This document shows, one piece after another, positions 20,399-27,879 of a stretch of 64,000 nt of DNA; the stretch's first letter is position 1; every line of letters begins with the position of its first letter. The DNA comes from Algisphaera agarilytica. Its GTDB lineage: Bacteria > Planctomycetota > Phycisphaerae > Phycisphaerales > Phycisphaeraceae. Position numbers and translations under genes: made by a program. A model generated the notes under the pieces. It saw only the letters and a list, made by a program, of their open reading frames with translations. It had not been told where the DNA came from and made no database searches. The stretch is from assembly GCF_014207595.1 (NCBI RefSeq), contig NZ_JACHGY010000001.1, positions 2,362,836 to 2,426,835 on the forward strand, written 5' to 3'.

Positions 20399-20458
20399 TT
20401 CGCGGAGCGGAACGGCGATCTGCGATCGCCCGCTAAACGGGGCGTAGCGTCGGGTGAT
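20399..20458. repeat. Repeat of the CGCCCGCTAAACG type
   Basis: GGAACGGCGATCTGCGATCG followed by CCCGCTAAACGGGGCG lies between the oxidoreductase and LOG genes. It resembles the inverted pair at 26311-26398, sharing GCCCGCT(T/A)AACG. Confidence 0.5.
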
Positions 20459-20473
20459 ATTGACAGAGTTGGG

Positions 20474-21208
20474 TTAGGGGTCGCAGACGTTGAGCCGGGG
20501 GCCCGGGATGGTGGGGCGGACCTGGTTCCGCCAGGCTTCGCGGTCGAAGCTGCCGACGACGTGGTCCATGGCCTCGTCGAGCGAGTCGGTGAGGATCAGC
20601 AGGTCCAGGTCGTGGGGGCTGATGGTGTGGTGCTTCTCGGCCATGGTCTCTTTGATCCAGTCGATCAGGCCCTTCCAGTAGTCGACGCCGACGAGGGCGA
20701 CGGGGAAGGTCTTGATCTTTTCGGTTTGGATCAGGGTGAGCGATTCGAAGAGCTCGTCCATCGTGCCGAACCCGCCGGGGAAGATGATGAAGCCTGCGGC
20801 ATACTTCACGAACATCACCTTGCGGATGAAGAAGTAGCGGAAATTGAGCTCGTGGGTCTGGTAGGGGTTGGGCTTTTGCTCGAAGGGCAGGTCGATGTTG
20901 AGGCCGACGGATTTAGCGCCCTCGACGCCGGACTCGAACGCGCCCTTGTTGGCGGCCTCCATGATGCCCGGCCCGCCGCCGGTGATGCAGGCGAGGTTTT
21001 GCTCGACGATGCGCCGGCCGCATTCGACGGCCTGCTGGTAGTACGGGTCGTCGGGCTTGGTGCGGGCGCTGCCGAAGACGCTGACCGCGGGCCCGACGTC
21101 GGCCATGACCTCGAAGCCGTCGACGAATTCGGAGAGGATGCGGAACAAACGCCAGCTCTCGCGGGACAGGGCCATGTCTTGGTGGTCACGGTTGGGGTGA
21201 TCGGTCAT
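20474..21208 (-). CDS. LOG-family protein (Rossmann-fold nucleotide phosphoribohydrolase-like)
   Basis: A 244-residue protein of the LOG/YgdH-related group. It has the diagnostic motifs GGGPGIMEAANKGAFE (about 98-113) and PGGFGTMDELFE (about 151-162), the PGGxGTxxE signature of cytokinin riboside 5'-monophosphate phosphoribohydrolases. Bacterial members hydrolyse nucleoside 5'-monophosphates to base plus ribose phosphate; the natural substrate here is unknown. The start MTDHPNRDHQDMA was chosen because the longer frame upstream is only the rplT antisense. Confidence 0.85.
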   Translation of the reverse strand: MTDHPNRDHQDMALSRESWRLFRILSEFVDGFEVMADVGPAVSVFGSARTKPDDPYYQQAVECGRRIVEQNLACITGGGPGIMEAANKGAFESGVEGAKSVGLNIDLPFEQKPNPYQTHELNFRYFFIRKVMFVKYAAGFIIFPGGFGTMDELFESLTLIQTEKIKTFPVALVGVDYWKGLIDWIKETMAEKHHTISPHDLDLLILTDSLDEAMDHVVGSFDREAWRNQVRPTIPGPRLNVCDP

Positions 21209-21293
21209 TGCGGGCTCACAGAAGGGACAGATGAGAGAATCGAGACCCTCACAAAATACCCGTTTGCGGCGGGGTTGCCGAATCTGGAAGCGC

Positions 21294-21326
21294 AAAGAAA
21301 AACCCACGGAACGGATCCGTGGGCTT
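21294..21326 (-). terminator. Terminator after rplT
   Basis: On the minus strand GCCCACGGA / TCCGTGGGT with a short loop is followed by TTTTTCTTT. Confidence 0.8.
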
Positions 21327-21354
21327 CGTGGTTTGTTGCTGTGTTGAGCGTGTC

Positions 21355-21729
21355 TTACGCGGCGGCCGCGGGTTGACCCAGGGCCTGGGTCGCGGTTTCG
21401 ACGAGGGTGTCGAAGGCGGCGGGCTCGTGGATGGCGATCTCGCTGAGCATCTTGCGGTTCAGGCCGATGTTCGCGGCCTTGAGGCCGGCGATGAAGCGGC
21501 TGTAGTTGATGCCGCGCTGCTTGCAGGCGGCGCTGATACGGGTGATCCAGAGAGCGCGGTACTCGCGCTTCACCAGACGGCGGTCGCGGTACTGGTTCAC
21601 ACCAGCGCGGACGACGGCTTCCTGGACCCGACGCCATTGCGTCCGACGGGCTCCACGGTTGCCTTTTGCTTTCTTAAACCAACGGTTCTTCGCCTGACGG
21701 CGGGCGGCGCCTTTTTGTGCACGTGGCAT
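21355..21729 (-). CDS. rplT: 50S ribosomal protein bL20
   Basis: A 124-residue basic protein with the bL20 sequence: a long basic N-terminal helix (KGAARRQAKNRWFKKAKGNRG), then YRDRRLVKREYRALWITRIS and GINYSRFIAGLKAANIGLNRKMLSEIAI. It is an early-assembly 50S protein. A strong Shine-Dalgarno AAGGAG lies seven bases before the ATG. It follows rpmI in the usual order, separated by about 145 bases that hold a heptad-type hairpin repeat. infC is not adjacent in this window. Confidence 0.97.
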   Translation of the reverse strand: MPRAQKGAARRQAKNRWFKKAKGNRGARRTQWRRVQEAVVRAGVNQYRDRRLVKREYRALWITRISAACKQRGINYSRFIAGLKAANIGLNRKMLSEIAIHEPAAFDTLVETATQALGQPAAAA

Positions 21730-21810
21730 GGTGCAACTCCTTTTCGCGACGGCGGGGAAGGGTGAGCACTCGTCACCCTTACTTGTTCAACTTTCCCGGC
21801 TCGCAGAATG

Positions 21811-21880
21811 ATCTGAATTGGTGATTTCAGATTTATGATTGATGAATTCAAAAAATCATCAATCACAAATCATTCAATCG
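21811..21880. repeat. AT-rich heptad inverted repeat between rpmI and rplT
   Basis: GTGATTTCAGATTTATGATT... faces AATCATCAATCACAAATCAT... across a short centre. It abuts the rpmI stop codon. Similar hairpins lie at 48260-48353 and 49902-49990. Confidence 0.65.
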
Positions 21881-22128
21881 GCATTTGCCGGGGTGGTTGC
21901 GGGGCCGACGTTCGAGGGCTGGATGCGGACGTGCAGCAGCTTTTCGATGAGCTTGCGGTCGCCCTTCTTGACGACGATCTTGTTGCGCTTGTCACGCAGG
22001 GTCGTGCCGTCCATGTGGCTGTTGATGTGGTTCTTCCCGGGGCGGGCGAACTTCACCTTGTTGCGGCCGGTGAGCTTGATGCGTTTTTTGAGGCCCTTGT
22101 GGCCCTTCATTTTGGCGGAGTTAGACAT
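21874..22128 (-). CDS. rpmI: 50S ribosomal protein bL35
   Basis: An 84-residue basic protein with the bL35 pattern: KMKGHKGLKKRIKLTGRNKVKFARPGKNH followed by RDKRNKIVVKKGDRKLIEKLL. The C-terminal tail (RIQPSNVGPATTPANAD) is longer than the usual 65-residue form. The gene has a Shine-Dalgarno AAGGAAG and a normal leader of about 25 bases behind a recognisable promoter. It is transcribed away from dnaN. Confidence 0.93.
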   Translation of the reverse strand: MSNSAKMKGHKGLKKRIKLTGRNKVKFARPGKNHINSHMDGTTLRDKRNKIVVKKGDRKLIEKLLHVRIQPSNVGPATTPANAD

Positions 22129-22155
22129 TTTTGGCTTCCTTCTATGTCGAGCCGA

Positions 22156-22183
22156 GTATTGTACCTAGGATCGAGAAGATCGC
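22156..22183 (-). promoter_or_regulatory. Promoter of rpmI-rplT (TTGCGA-N16-TACAAT)
   Basis: On the minus strand TTGCGA is separated by 16 bases from TACAAT, which lies about 27 bases before the rpmI ATG. This is a classic sigma-70 layout, with room for the Shine-Dalgarno AAGGAAG. It shows that TACAAT is the working -10 in this genome. Confidence 0.65.
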
Positions 22184-22195
22184 AACCTCGTTCAG

Positions 22196-22306
22196 CGGGG
22201 GTGGGGGCTTAGGGGATAGGATATTGGGGGCTTGGGCTGGCGGTCCGGGCCCCCGACTATCGTCCTAAGCCCCTAACACCCAAGCCCCTAAGTCCCCAAA
22301 CCCCCA
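22196..22306. repeat. GC-rich heptad inverted repeat upstream of dnaN
   Basis: GGGGGCTTAGGGGATAGG...GGGGGCTTGGG (22196-22240) faces CCTAAGCCCCTAACACCC...AAGCCCCTAAGTCCCC (22264-22305). A similar element follows dnaN at 23473-23601. Confidence 0.75.
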
Positions 22307-22372
22307 TTTGCCGCTGGCCCCCCCGGGAGGTACCTTTAACGGCTCTAAAACCCTTCCTAAGGCAAGACCAAG

Positions 22373-23473
22373 ATGAAAGTGATCTGTGACCGTGGTGCGT
22401 TGGTGGAATCGCTGGGCCTGGTGGCCGGCGTGGTCGTCGCCCGGACCCCCAAGCCCGTCCTCACCTGCGTCAAACTGACCGGGAACAACGACGGCCTGGT
22501 CCTCGAAGCGACCGACACCGAGGTCTCGGTCCGCCTGTCCACCCCCCGCGTCGAGGTCGAAGAGCCCGGCGAGGCCCTGATCCCGGCCGACAAGCTCCAG
22601 CAGATCACCCGCGAATCTATCGACCCCACCCTCACGCTCACCACCGAGCAAGACGTGGCCCATATCGTCGGCCAGGACTCGAAGTTCAAGATCTTCGGCC
22701 ACCCGCCGTCCGATTTCCCCGCTACCTCCGCCTTCGACGGCGACCCCGACTTCACCATCAATGCCGGGGACCTGCACCGCCTGGTCGCCCAGACCCTCTT
22801 CGCCACCGCCCGGGAAAACTCGCGTTACGCGATCAACGGCGTCCTGGTCGAGCGGCAGGGCAACAAGCTCGCCGTGGTCGCGACCGACGGCCACCGCCTC
22901 GCCCTGGCCAAGGGCACCTGCAAAGCCACCAACGACGAGACCCGCTCGGCGATCGTCCCGACCAAGGCCCTGAACCTCTTGCTGCGTCTGTTCGACGACG
23001 CCGAGCAGAGCGTCGCGGTGAAGGTCGAGGACAACCAGATCCTGTTCCAGACCGACGACGCGGTGCTCGTGTCGAATCTGGTCGAGGGCAACTTCCCGCC
23101 GTATGCGGATGTGATCCCTAAGGACGGCGACAAGAAGGCCACCCTCGCGACCGACCTGTTCATCTCGGCTGTGCGTCGTGCGGCCCTGCTCACCAACGAA
23201 GAGTCCAAGGGCGTGCGTATGGCGTTCGACGCTGAGGGTTTGACGCTGTCCAGCCGTGCCCCGGAGATGGGCGAGGCCGAGATCCACGTGCCGATGCCCG
23301 AGTACACCGGCGACGCGGTCGAGATCGGGTTCAACCCCGCTTACCTGCTCGACGCCCTGAAGGTGATCGACGACAGCCAGGTCCAGCTCGAGCTCAAGGG
23401 CCCGAACAAGCCCGGCGTGATGCGGACGGGGCCGAACTTCCTCTACGTCGTGATGCCGGTGAACCTGTCGTAG
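22373..23473 (+). CDS. dnaN: DNA polymerase III sliding clamp (beta subunit)
   Basis: A 366-residue beta clamp of usual length. The N-terminus MKVICDRGALVESLGLVAGVV matches domain I, VERQGNKLAVVATDGHRLALAKG is the conserved central segment (about 159-181), and the C-terminus NPAYLLDALKV...RTGPNFLYVVMPVNL is the hydrophobic-pocket end that binds polymerase peptides. It encircles DNA and tethers polymerase III. dnaA and recF are not beside it, so this is not a classic dnaA-dnaN origin locus. It is bracketed by GC-rich heptad repeats on both sides. Confidence 0.96.
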   Translation: MKVICDRGALVESLGLVAGVVVARTPKPVLTCVKLTGNNDGLVLEATDTEVSVRLSTPRVEVEEPGEALIPADKLQQITRESIDPTLTLTTEQDVAHIVGQDSKFKIFGHPPSDFPATSAFDGDPDFTINAGDLHRLVAQTLFATARENSRYAINGVLVERQGNKLAVVATDGHRLALAKGTCKATNDETRSAIVPTKALNLLLRLFDDAEQSVAVKVEDNQILFQTDDAVLVSNLVEGNFPPYADVIPKDGDKKATLATDLFISAVRRAALLTNEESKGVRMAFDAEGLTLSSRAPEMGEAEIHVPMPEYTGDAVEIGFNPAYLLDALKVIDDSQVQLELKGPNKPGVMRTGPNFLYVVMPVNLS

Positions 23474-23601
23474 GTGGGGGTTGGGGGCTTGGAGGTTAGG
23501 GGCTTAGGAAAGCGTCCCGAGCTTCAGATCGTGACGGGCTTTCTTCAGAGCCCGAGTGATCGCCCCATACCTAAGCCCCCAACACCTAAGTCCCTGCCCG
23601 C
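23473..23601. repeat. GC-rich heptad inverted repeat after dnaN
   Basis: GGGGGTTGGGGGCTTGGAGG...GGGGCTTAGG (23475-23506) faces CCTAAGCCCCCAACACC...TAAGTCCC (23571-23594). The centre contains a GCCCGTCACG/CGTGACGGGC-type segment. The first arm starts at the dnaN stop. Confidence 0.75.
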
Positions 23602-23732
23602 CCTTGGCGGGCACGGCTTAACTGATTTTTCACCCCCGACCGCGACTCCCGCCGCAACTTGCGGTATGGTTAAACTTTGCGGTCGGCCTTACTCCCGACG
23701 CCGGGGCGGCGATATAATCGGATTGAGGCGAA

Positions 23733-24494
23733 ATGACTTCGCAGGAACAACTGACCACCGCTGACCCCGACGCCCCCTCGGCCGAACCGTCCGAGCCGGT
23801 GGCGAACGCCGATCCGTCCCCGATCCCGAATCCCATGTCCGAAGCCGCGTCCCCCGAGTCCGTGAACCCCTCGATGTCCAAGGCCCCGCCCGTCCGGCCG
23901 GTGTTCGACGACCCCGAGGTCGGCCTGTGGGGCCGGTTCGTCCGCTGGGGGGAAAACAAGTTCTCCGAGCTCTCGGTCAAGAACAACTTCTGGCACCGGC
24001 TCTGCTCGTACCTCTTCCTGCCCATCAGCTACCGCTCGGGCATCAAGTTCCGCCACGCCAAGGCCAACACCCAGACCGACGGCCCGTTCGAGTGCGTCGT
24101 CCCCTTCAGCCGGTTCAACAAGAACTGGTACAACGCGATGGCGGGCGCGGCGCTGCTGGCCAACAGCGAGGTCGCCGGGGGCATGTACATCTTCCAGAAG
24201 TGCGGCAGCGACTACACCGTGGTGTGCAAGCACCTGGAGTACAAGTTCCGCCGGCCGTGCGTCGGCCCGGCGATCTACCGCGTCAACCCCCGCGAAGACA
24301 TCGAGCCCCTCGTCGAGACCGGCGACGAGTTCAACATCACCGTCGACATGACCATCCTCCAGGCGGTCGTGAAGAAAGACGAAAAAGAACGCAAGGTCGG
24401 CATGTCCACCGCGACCTTCCACGTCACGCCCAAGGCGAAGTACCGGGCACGCAAAGCCAAGCAGGCCGAGCGTGCGGCGGCGAAGAAGAACTAG
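23733..24494 (+). CDS. DUF4442-like hotdog-fold protein
   Basis: A 253-residue protein. The first 65 residues are low-complexity Pro/Ser/Glu/Ala, probably disordered. The folded part (about 70-230) contains PFSRFNKNWYNAMAGAALLANSEVAGGMYIF, VVCKHLEYKFRRPCVGPAIYRV and VDMTILQAVV. This is the helix-strand pattern of the DUF4442/thioesterase-like hotdog fold. The C-terminal tail is Lys/Arg/Ala-rich. An acyl-CoA or acyl-carrier substrate is plausible but not shown. TATAAT lies 14 bases upstream of the ATG with GAGG between them. Confidence 0.65.
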   Translation: MTSQEQLTTADPDAPSAEPSEPVANADPSPIPNPMSEAASPESVNPSMSKAPPVRPVFDDPEVGLWGRFVRWGENKFSELSVKNNFWHRLCSYLFLPISYRSGIKFRHAKANTQTDGPFECVVPFSRFNKNWYNAMAGAALLANSEVAGGMYIFQKCGSDYTVVCKHLEYKFRRPCVGPAIYRVNPREDIEPLVETGDEFNITVDMTILQAVVKKDEKERKVGMSTATFHVTPKAKYRARKAKQAERAAAKKN

Positions 24495-24495
24495 T

Positions 24496-24861
24496 ATGCC
24501 GCCCTCGGAACCCGATTTCGAGTTAGAAGAAATTGGACGGCTGCAGATTCGAAACCGCGTTATCTTCTACCTCTCGGGTTTTGTATTCTGCGCCACACTG
24601 ATCACGATTTTTACTCCTAAAGTTCTGCATGGATGGCAAGGCGCCTTTTTTTTATTCATGGCTCCGTGTTCTTTTCCGCTTTTGATCTTGAGCGGACTGG
24701 TTTTGGGGGGCAGCTTACGCAACAAACGTTACCTCACAACTCAACTGAAGTTGTGCCGCAACCAGCGCGGTTTGTGTTTCAAATGTGGCTACAACCTGAC
24801 GGGTGGCGTAAGTAAAACCTGCCCGGAATGCGGATGCTGGCTTGGACAGTCTTCAAAATAA
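24496..24861 (+). CDS. Membrane protein with planctomycete-type zinc ribbon
   Basis: A 121-residue product with two hydrophobic helices (VIFYLSGFVFCATLITIF and FFLFMAPCSFPLLILSGLVLGG) and a C-terminal zinc ribbon: CFKCGYNLTGGVSKTCPECGCW (residues about 94-115), four cysteines in CxxC...CxxC. This CxxCGY-L-G...CPECG ribbon is common in planctomycete membrane proteins of unknown role. It starts one base after the previous stop, so it may be in the same transcript. Its base composition looks clearly less GC-rich than its neighbours, which could mean recent acquisition. Confidence 0.7.
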   Translation: MPPSEPDFELEEIGRLQIRNRVIFYLSGFVFCATLITIFTPKVLHGWQGAFFLFMAPCSFPLLILSGLVLGGSLRNKRYLTTQLKLCRNQRGLCFKCGYNLTGGVSKTCPECGCWLGQSSK

Positions 24862-24870
24862 AACTAATCC

Positions 24871-24980
24871 GTCGGGTGGCCGGGGCAGAGTCTTCGATGC
24901 CCCGGAACCATTGACCACGGCCAAGCCTATTGGAGTTCGTTCCGGGGCTTCCCCGAGCGTCAGCCCCGGCCACCCGATTC
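24871..24980. repeat. Inverted pair of CCGGGGCA palindromes
   Basis: Two hairpins, CCGGGGCA...TGCCCCGG (24889-24905) and CCGGGGCT...AGCCCCGG (24942-24969), lie inside an outer inverted repeat GTCGGGTGGCCGGGG / CCCCGGCCACCCGAT. The layout resembles a bacterial interspersed mosaic element. No other copy was seen in the window. Confidence 0.7.
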
Positions 24981-25047
24981 AACGATCCGTGGTGACGTCT
25001 ATCCTTTGCGTTCTTCGCGGCGTTGCGTGAGACCTTCCCCATCACGT

Positions 25048-25053
25048 TACAAT
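25048..25053 (+). promoter_or_regulatory. TACAAT six bases before the ATG at 25060 (leaderless -10)
   Basis: TACAAT, CCCGCG, ATG. The in-frame upstream start at 25006 would lie before the -10, so 25060 is preferred. Confidence 0.55.
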
Positions 25054-25059
25054 CCCGCG

Positions 25060-26292
25060 ATGCCCGTTTCTGAATCCGACACCGCGCCCACCCCACGCTC
25101 CGGCCTCGGCCCGGCGTTGTTGTGGGCGTGCTTCCTGGGGTGTTCGTGGACGTGGGTGATCGGGATGTTTCTGCCGATCATGCTCGTGCGGGACTTCGGG
25201 GTGTGGGGGTGGATCGTGTTTGCCACGCCCAACGTGATCGGGGCGGCGGCGATGGGCACGGTGCTCAAGTCGCCGCGGGTGAGTTGGGAGCTGACGCAGA
25301 AGCACGCCTGGGCGCTGCGGTGGTTCGCGGGGGTGACGATCGCGTATCAGGTGTACGTGGTTTTCTGGCTGTTCAACGGCCTCTGGCTGGCGCTGATCTG
25401 GGTGCTGCCGTGGCTGGTGATGGATCGGCAGCGGCGTGAACGCGTGGGCAGTTGGCTGCCGGCGGTGAGCGTCGGCGTGGCGATTCTTTCGTGGGGCTGT
25501 TTCTCGATGGCGGGGCGGCTCGACGGGGCGTGGCTGGACGTGGATACCGACGTGTTGCCCTCGCGTTTGGCGGACCTGGACCTCTGGCTGCTCGCGCCGG
25601 GGTTGGTGGTGGGCTTTTTCCTGTGCCCGTATCTCGACCCGACGTTCCACCGGGCGCGGTACAGCACCGGGTCGGGCACGGGACGCGTCGCCTTTGCCCT
25701 GGGCTTCGGTGTGGTGTTCTGCAGCATGATCGTGTTCACGCTGATGTACGCCGGGCTGTTCCGTCCGCTGGTCAACGGCAACGCTGAGTTCGAACTCGCC
25801 TCGTCCTGGACCGCGATCCTGGCGATCCACATCGGGGTGCAGGTGGCGTTCACGCTGCTGGTGCACAGCCGGGAGCGGTTCGCGGTGGTAGAGAAAACCG
25901 ACCGCTGGCCGTTCTTCTGGTTCGCGGGGCTGATGCTGGCGGCGCTGGCCTGGGCGGTGCTGAGCCGGCAGTCGGGCTGGACGCTGCCCACGGCCGACGG
26001 CGGCAGCCTTACACTCGGCGAGGTCGGCTACCGGCTGTTCCTGCTGATCTACGGCGTGTTCTTCCCGGGGTACGTGCTCATCTGCATGATCCCGTCGCTT
26101 CGGCCGGGCATCTCGATGGCGTCTCGCCGCAAGGTGTTTTGGGTGTCGTGTGCCGTGGCGTATCCGCTGGCGATCATGGGCTTCATCGTGGGCCCGTCGT
26201 GGTGGCTGCTGGGGCTGTACGGCACGCTGGGCGTGGGCCGAATCGTGGCGGACTGTTTACCGAGTGCGGACCCGCCGCCGCGTGAGGTTTAA
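25060..26292 (+). CDS. Polytopic membrane protein, function unknown
   Basis: A 410-residue protein with about ten hydrophobic helices. Examples are ALLWACFLGCSWTWVIGMFL, FAGVTIAYQVYVVFWLF, VSVGVAILSWGCFSMAG, VAFALGFGVVFCSMIVFTLMY and LFLLIYGVFFPGYVLICMI. Short loops carry charged residues (DRQRRERVG). No transporter signature is recognised. The N-terminal 15 residues are polar. The start was set by TACAAT six bases upstream. A pair of inverted repeats follows the stop before the rdgC-like gene. Confidence 0.7.
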   Translation: MPVSESDTAPTPRSGLGPALLWACFLGCSWTWVIGMFLPIMLVRDFGVWGWIVFATPNVIGAAAMGTVLKSPRVSWELTQKHAWALRWFAGVTIAYQVYVVFWLFNGLWLALIWVLPWLVMDRQRRERVGSWLPAVSVGVAILSWGCFSMAGRLDGAWLDVDTDVLPSRLADLDLWLLAPGLVVGFFLCPYLDPTFHRARYSTGSGTGRVAFALGFGVVFCSMIVFTLMYAGLFRPLVNGNAEFELASSWTAILAIHIGVQVAFTLLVHSRERFAVVEKTDRWPFFWFAGLMLAALAWAVLSRQSGWTLPTADGGSLTLGEVGYRLFLLIYGVFFPGYVLICMIPSLRPGISMASRRKVFWVSCAVAYPLAIMGFIVGPSWWLLGLYGTLGVGRIVADCLPSADPPPREV

Positions 26293-26310
26293 CCTCATCC
26301 CATCTCACGA

Positions 26311-26398
26311 ATGCGTTTAGCGGGCGGCACGCAGTGCCCCGCGTTGGTGTGATCCGCAACACGCGGGACGCTTCGCGTCGCCCGCTTAACGCGTGTTT
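26311..26398. repeat. Inverted pair of TTTAGCGGGCG / CGCCCGCTTAA arms
   Basis: TGCGTTTAGCGGGCGGCACG (26311-26330) faces GCGTCGCCCGCTTAACGCG (26375-26393). Internal sequences ACGCAGTGCCCCGCGT and ACGCGGGACGCTTCGCG also pair. A related single arm lies at 20399-20458. Confidence 0.65.
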
Positions 26399-26506
26399 CC
26401 GACATCTTTACGCCATCCCCGCGCCACGTCACCGTCACCTGCCGACAAGTTATCCACGACGCTTACGACACCTTGCCAGACACCCCAATGTGACGCTTTC
26501 CAGCGG

Positions 26507-26512
26507 TACAAT
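26507..26512 (+). promoter_or_regulatory. TACAAT six bases before the rdgC-like ATG (leaderless -10)
   Basis: TACAAT, TCCGCG, ATG (26519). No Shine-Dalgarno sequence is possible in the predicted transcript. Confidence 0.55.
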
Positions 26513-26518
26513 TCCGCG

Positions 26519-27805
26519 ATGCCTTTCGACTCCGGCCGTGTCACATTCACCCGTTTCCACGTCAACGGCGACGCCCCGTCGCACGTCGATGATGCCTTCC
26601 TCTCGATCCTCAGCGAGTCGCGCTTCCGCGAGCACGAGCTGGGCGAGCCCGACGAGGTCGAGGCCGGCTTCACCACCGGCGTGCACCTCTTCGACACCCA
26701 GTTCACCTACGACAAGAACGGCTTCGGCACGCCCGGCAACGGGATGGCCCTCTTCGCCCTCCGCATGGACACCCACAAAGTCCCCGCCGACGTGAAGAAG
26801 GCCTACCGCGTCATGAACGAGCAGGCCGCCGCGTCGGGCAACCCCACCGGCTTCCCCTCCAAGAGCGAGAAACGTGAGGCCCGCGAGACCGCCAACCAGC
26901 AGATCCGCGACGAGTTGGCCAGCGGCAAATACCGCAAATCCAAGGTTGTGCCCGTGCTCTGGGACTTCGCCAGCCAAACACTGTACTGCGGCGCGGCCGG
27001 CACCACCGTGATCGAGCACCTCTCGCGTCTGATGCGTCACGCCTTCGCCGTCGAACTCGACAACCTCAGCGCCGGCGTCCTGGCGGGCAACCTCATCAAG
27101 GCCCAGGGCAAGAGCCGCGACTACGAAGACCTCCAGCCGTCCGCCTTCACCGCGCCGCCGGATGCGCCGCGGCCTGTCGGGGACGATGATGCGCCGTCCT
27201 TCGGCGACGGCTCGCTGCCCGTGCTTCCGTGGATCGCTAAGTCGGTCGACCTCAAGGACTACCTCGGCAACGAGTTCCTCATGTGGCTGTGGTGGCACGG
27301 CGAGAAGAACGCCGAGACCCCCACCCTCAAAACCACGGCGGGTGACATCTTCGTCGCGATCGACAAGGCCCTCGACATGGACTGCGCCTGGGACCTCACC
27401 GGCAAGCAGACCCTGCGCGGCGATGGCCCCACCCGCCTGCCCGAAGCCGGCGACGCCCTGACCACCGGCAAGTGGCCCCGCAAGACGGGCCTCATCCTCG
27501 CCGACGCCGAGCACCAGTGGGAGCTGACGCTGCAGGGCGACCAGTTCGTCGTCAGCGGCGCTGCGCTCCCCGAGATCGAAGACGTCGAGACCGCCCGCGA
27601 ACTCACCGAGCGCCGCCTCGAACTCGTAGTTGCCTTGTCCGACACGCTCAACGCGTTGTTCACCGCGTTCCTGGATCGCCGAGCGAGCGGGCCGTGGAAG
27701 TCCGACCGCGACGCGATCAAGGCGTGGATCAAGGATCGGCAGAAGAAGTCGGCTGCCACTCCCGCCTTAATGCCGTCAGCGGCGGCCGCACCCGCCCCGG
27801 TCTAA
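26519..27805 (+). CDS. rdgC: RdgC-like recombination-associated protein
   Basis: A 428-residue soluble protein resembling the longer RdgC-annotated family. It opens FDSGRVTFTRFHVNG. It contains basic helices (KSEKREARETANQQIRDEL), VPVLWDFASQTLYCGA, the segment LGNEFLMWLWWHGE (about 243-256) and VAIDKALDMDCAW, then ELTERRLELVVALSDTLNALFTAFL. RdgC binds double-stranded DNA as a ring and restrains RecA-dependent recombination in proteobacteria. Similarity was judged from memory of motif order, so the name is probable, not certain. The leaderless-type -10 fixes the start. The C-terminal tail is Ala/Pro-rich. Confidence 0.55.
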   Translation: MPFDSGRVTFTRFHVNGDAPSHVDDAFLSILSESRFREHELGEPDEVEAGFTTGVHLFDTQFTYDKNGFGTPGNGMALFALRMDTHKVPADVKKAYRVMNEQAAASGNPTGFPSKSEKREARETANQQIRDELASGKYRKSKVVPVLWDFASQTLYCGAAGTTVIEHLSRLMRHAFAVELDNLSAGVLAGNLIKAQGKSRDYEDLQPSAFTAPPDAPRPVGDDDAPSFGDGSLPVLPWIAKSVDLKDYLGNEFLMWLWWHGEKNAETPTLKTTAGDIFVAIDKALDMDCAWDLTGKQTLRGDGPTRLPEAGDALTTGKWPRKTGLILADAEHQWELTLQGDQFVVSGAALPEIEDVETARELTERRLELVVALSDTLNALFTAFLDRRASGPWKSDRDAIKAWIKDRQKKSAATPALMPSAAAAPAPV

Positions 27806-27841
27806 TTTCGGTCAATCCGTGACGTCGCCAGTGGCCTCCGG

Positions 27842-27871
27842 TATGCTGAATCCATTCTTCAGCTCCGGAGG
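27842..27871 (+). promoter_or_regulatory. TATGCT -10 and GGAGG ribosome site of the 27880 gene
   Basis: TATGCT (27842-27847) lies about 20 bases before a strong GGAGG (27867-27871), which is eight bases from the ATG. The short spacer CTGAATCCATTCTTCAG can form a small hairpin. This is a conventional leader, in contrast to the leaderless gene just upstream. Confidence 0.5.
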
Positions 27872-27879
27872 CAAACGCA

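Noticed and set aside
26450-26458. A DnaA-box-like TTATCCACG upstream of the rdgC-like gene
   Set aside because: Only one box was seen, with no AT-rich unwinding region or dnaA nearby. It is not enough to call an origin, even though dnaN is about 4 kb away.
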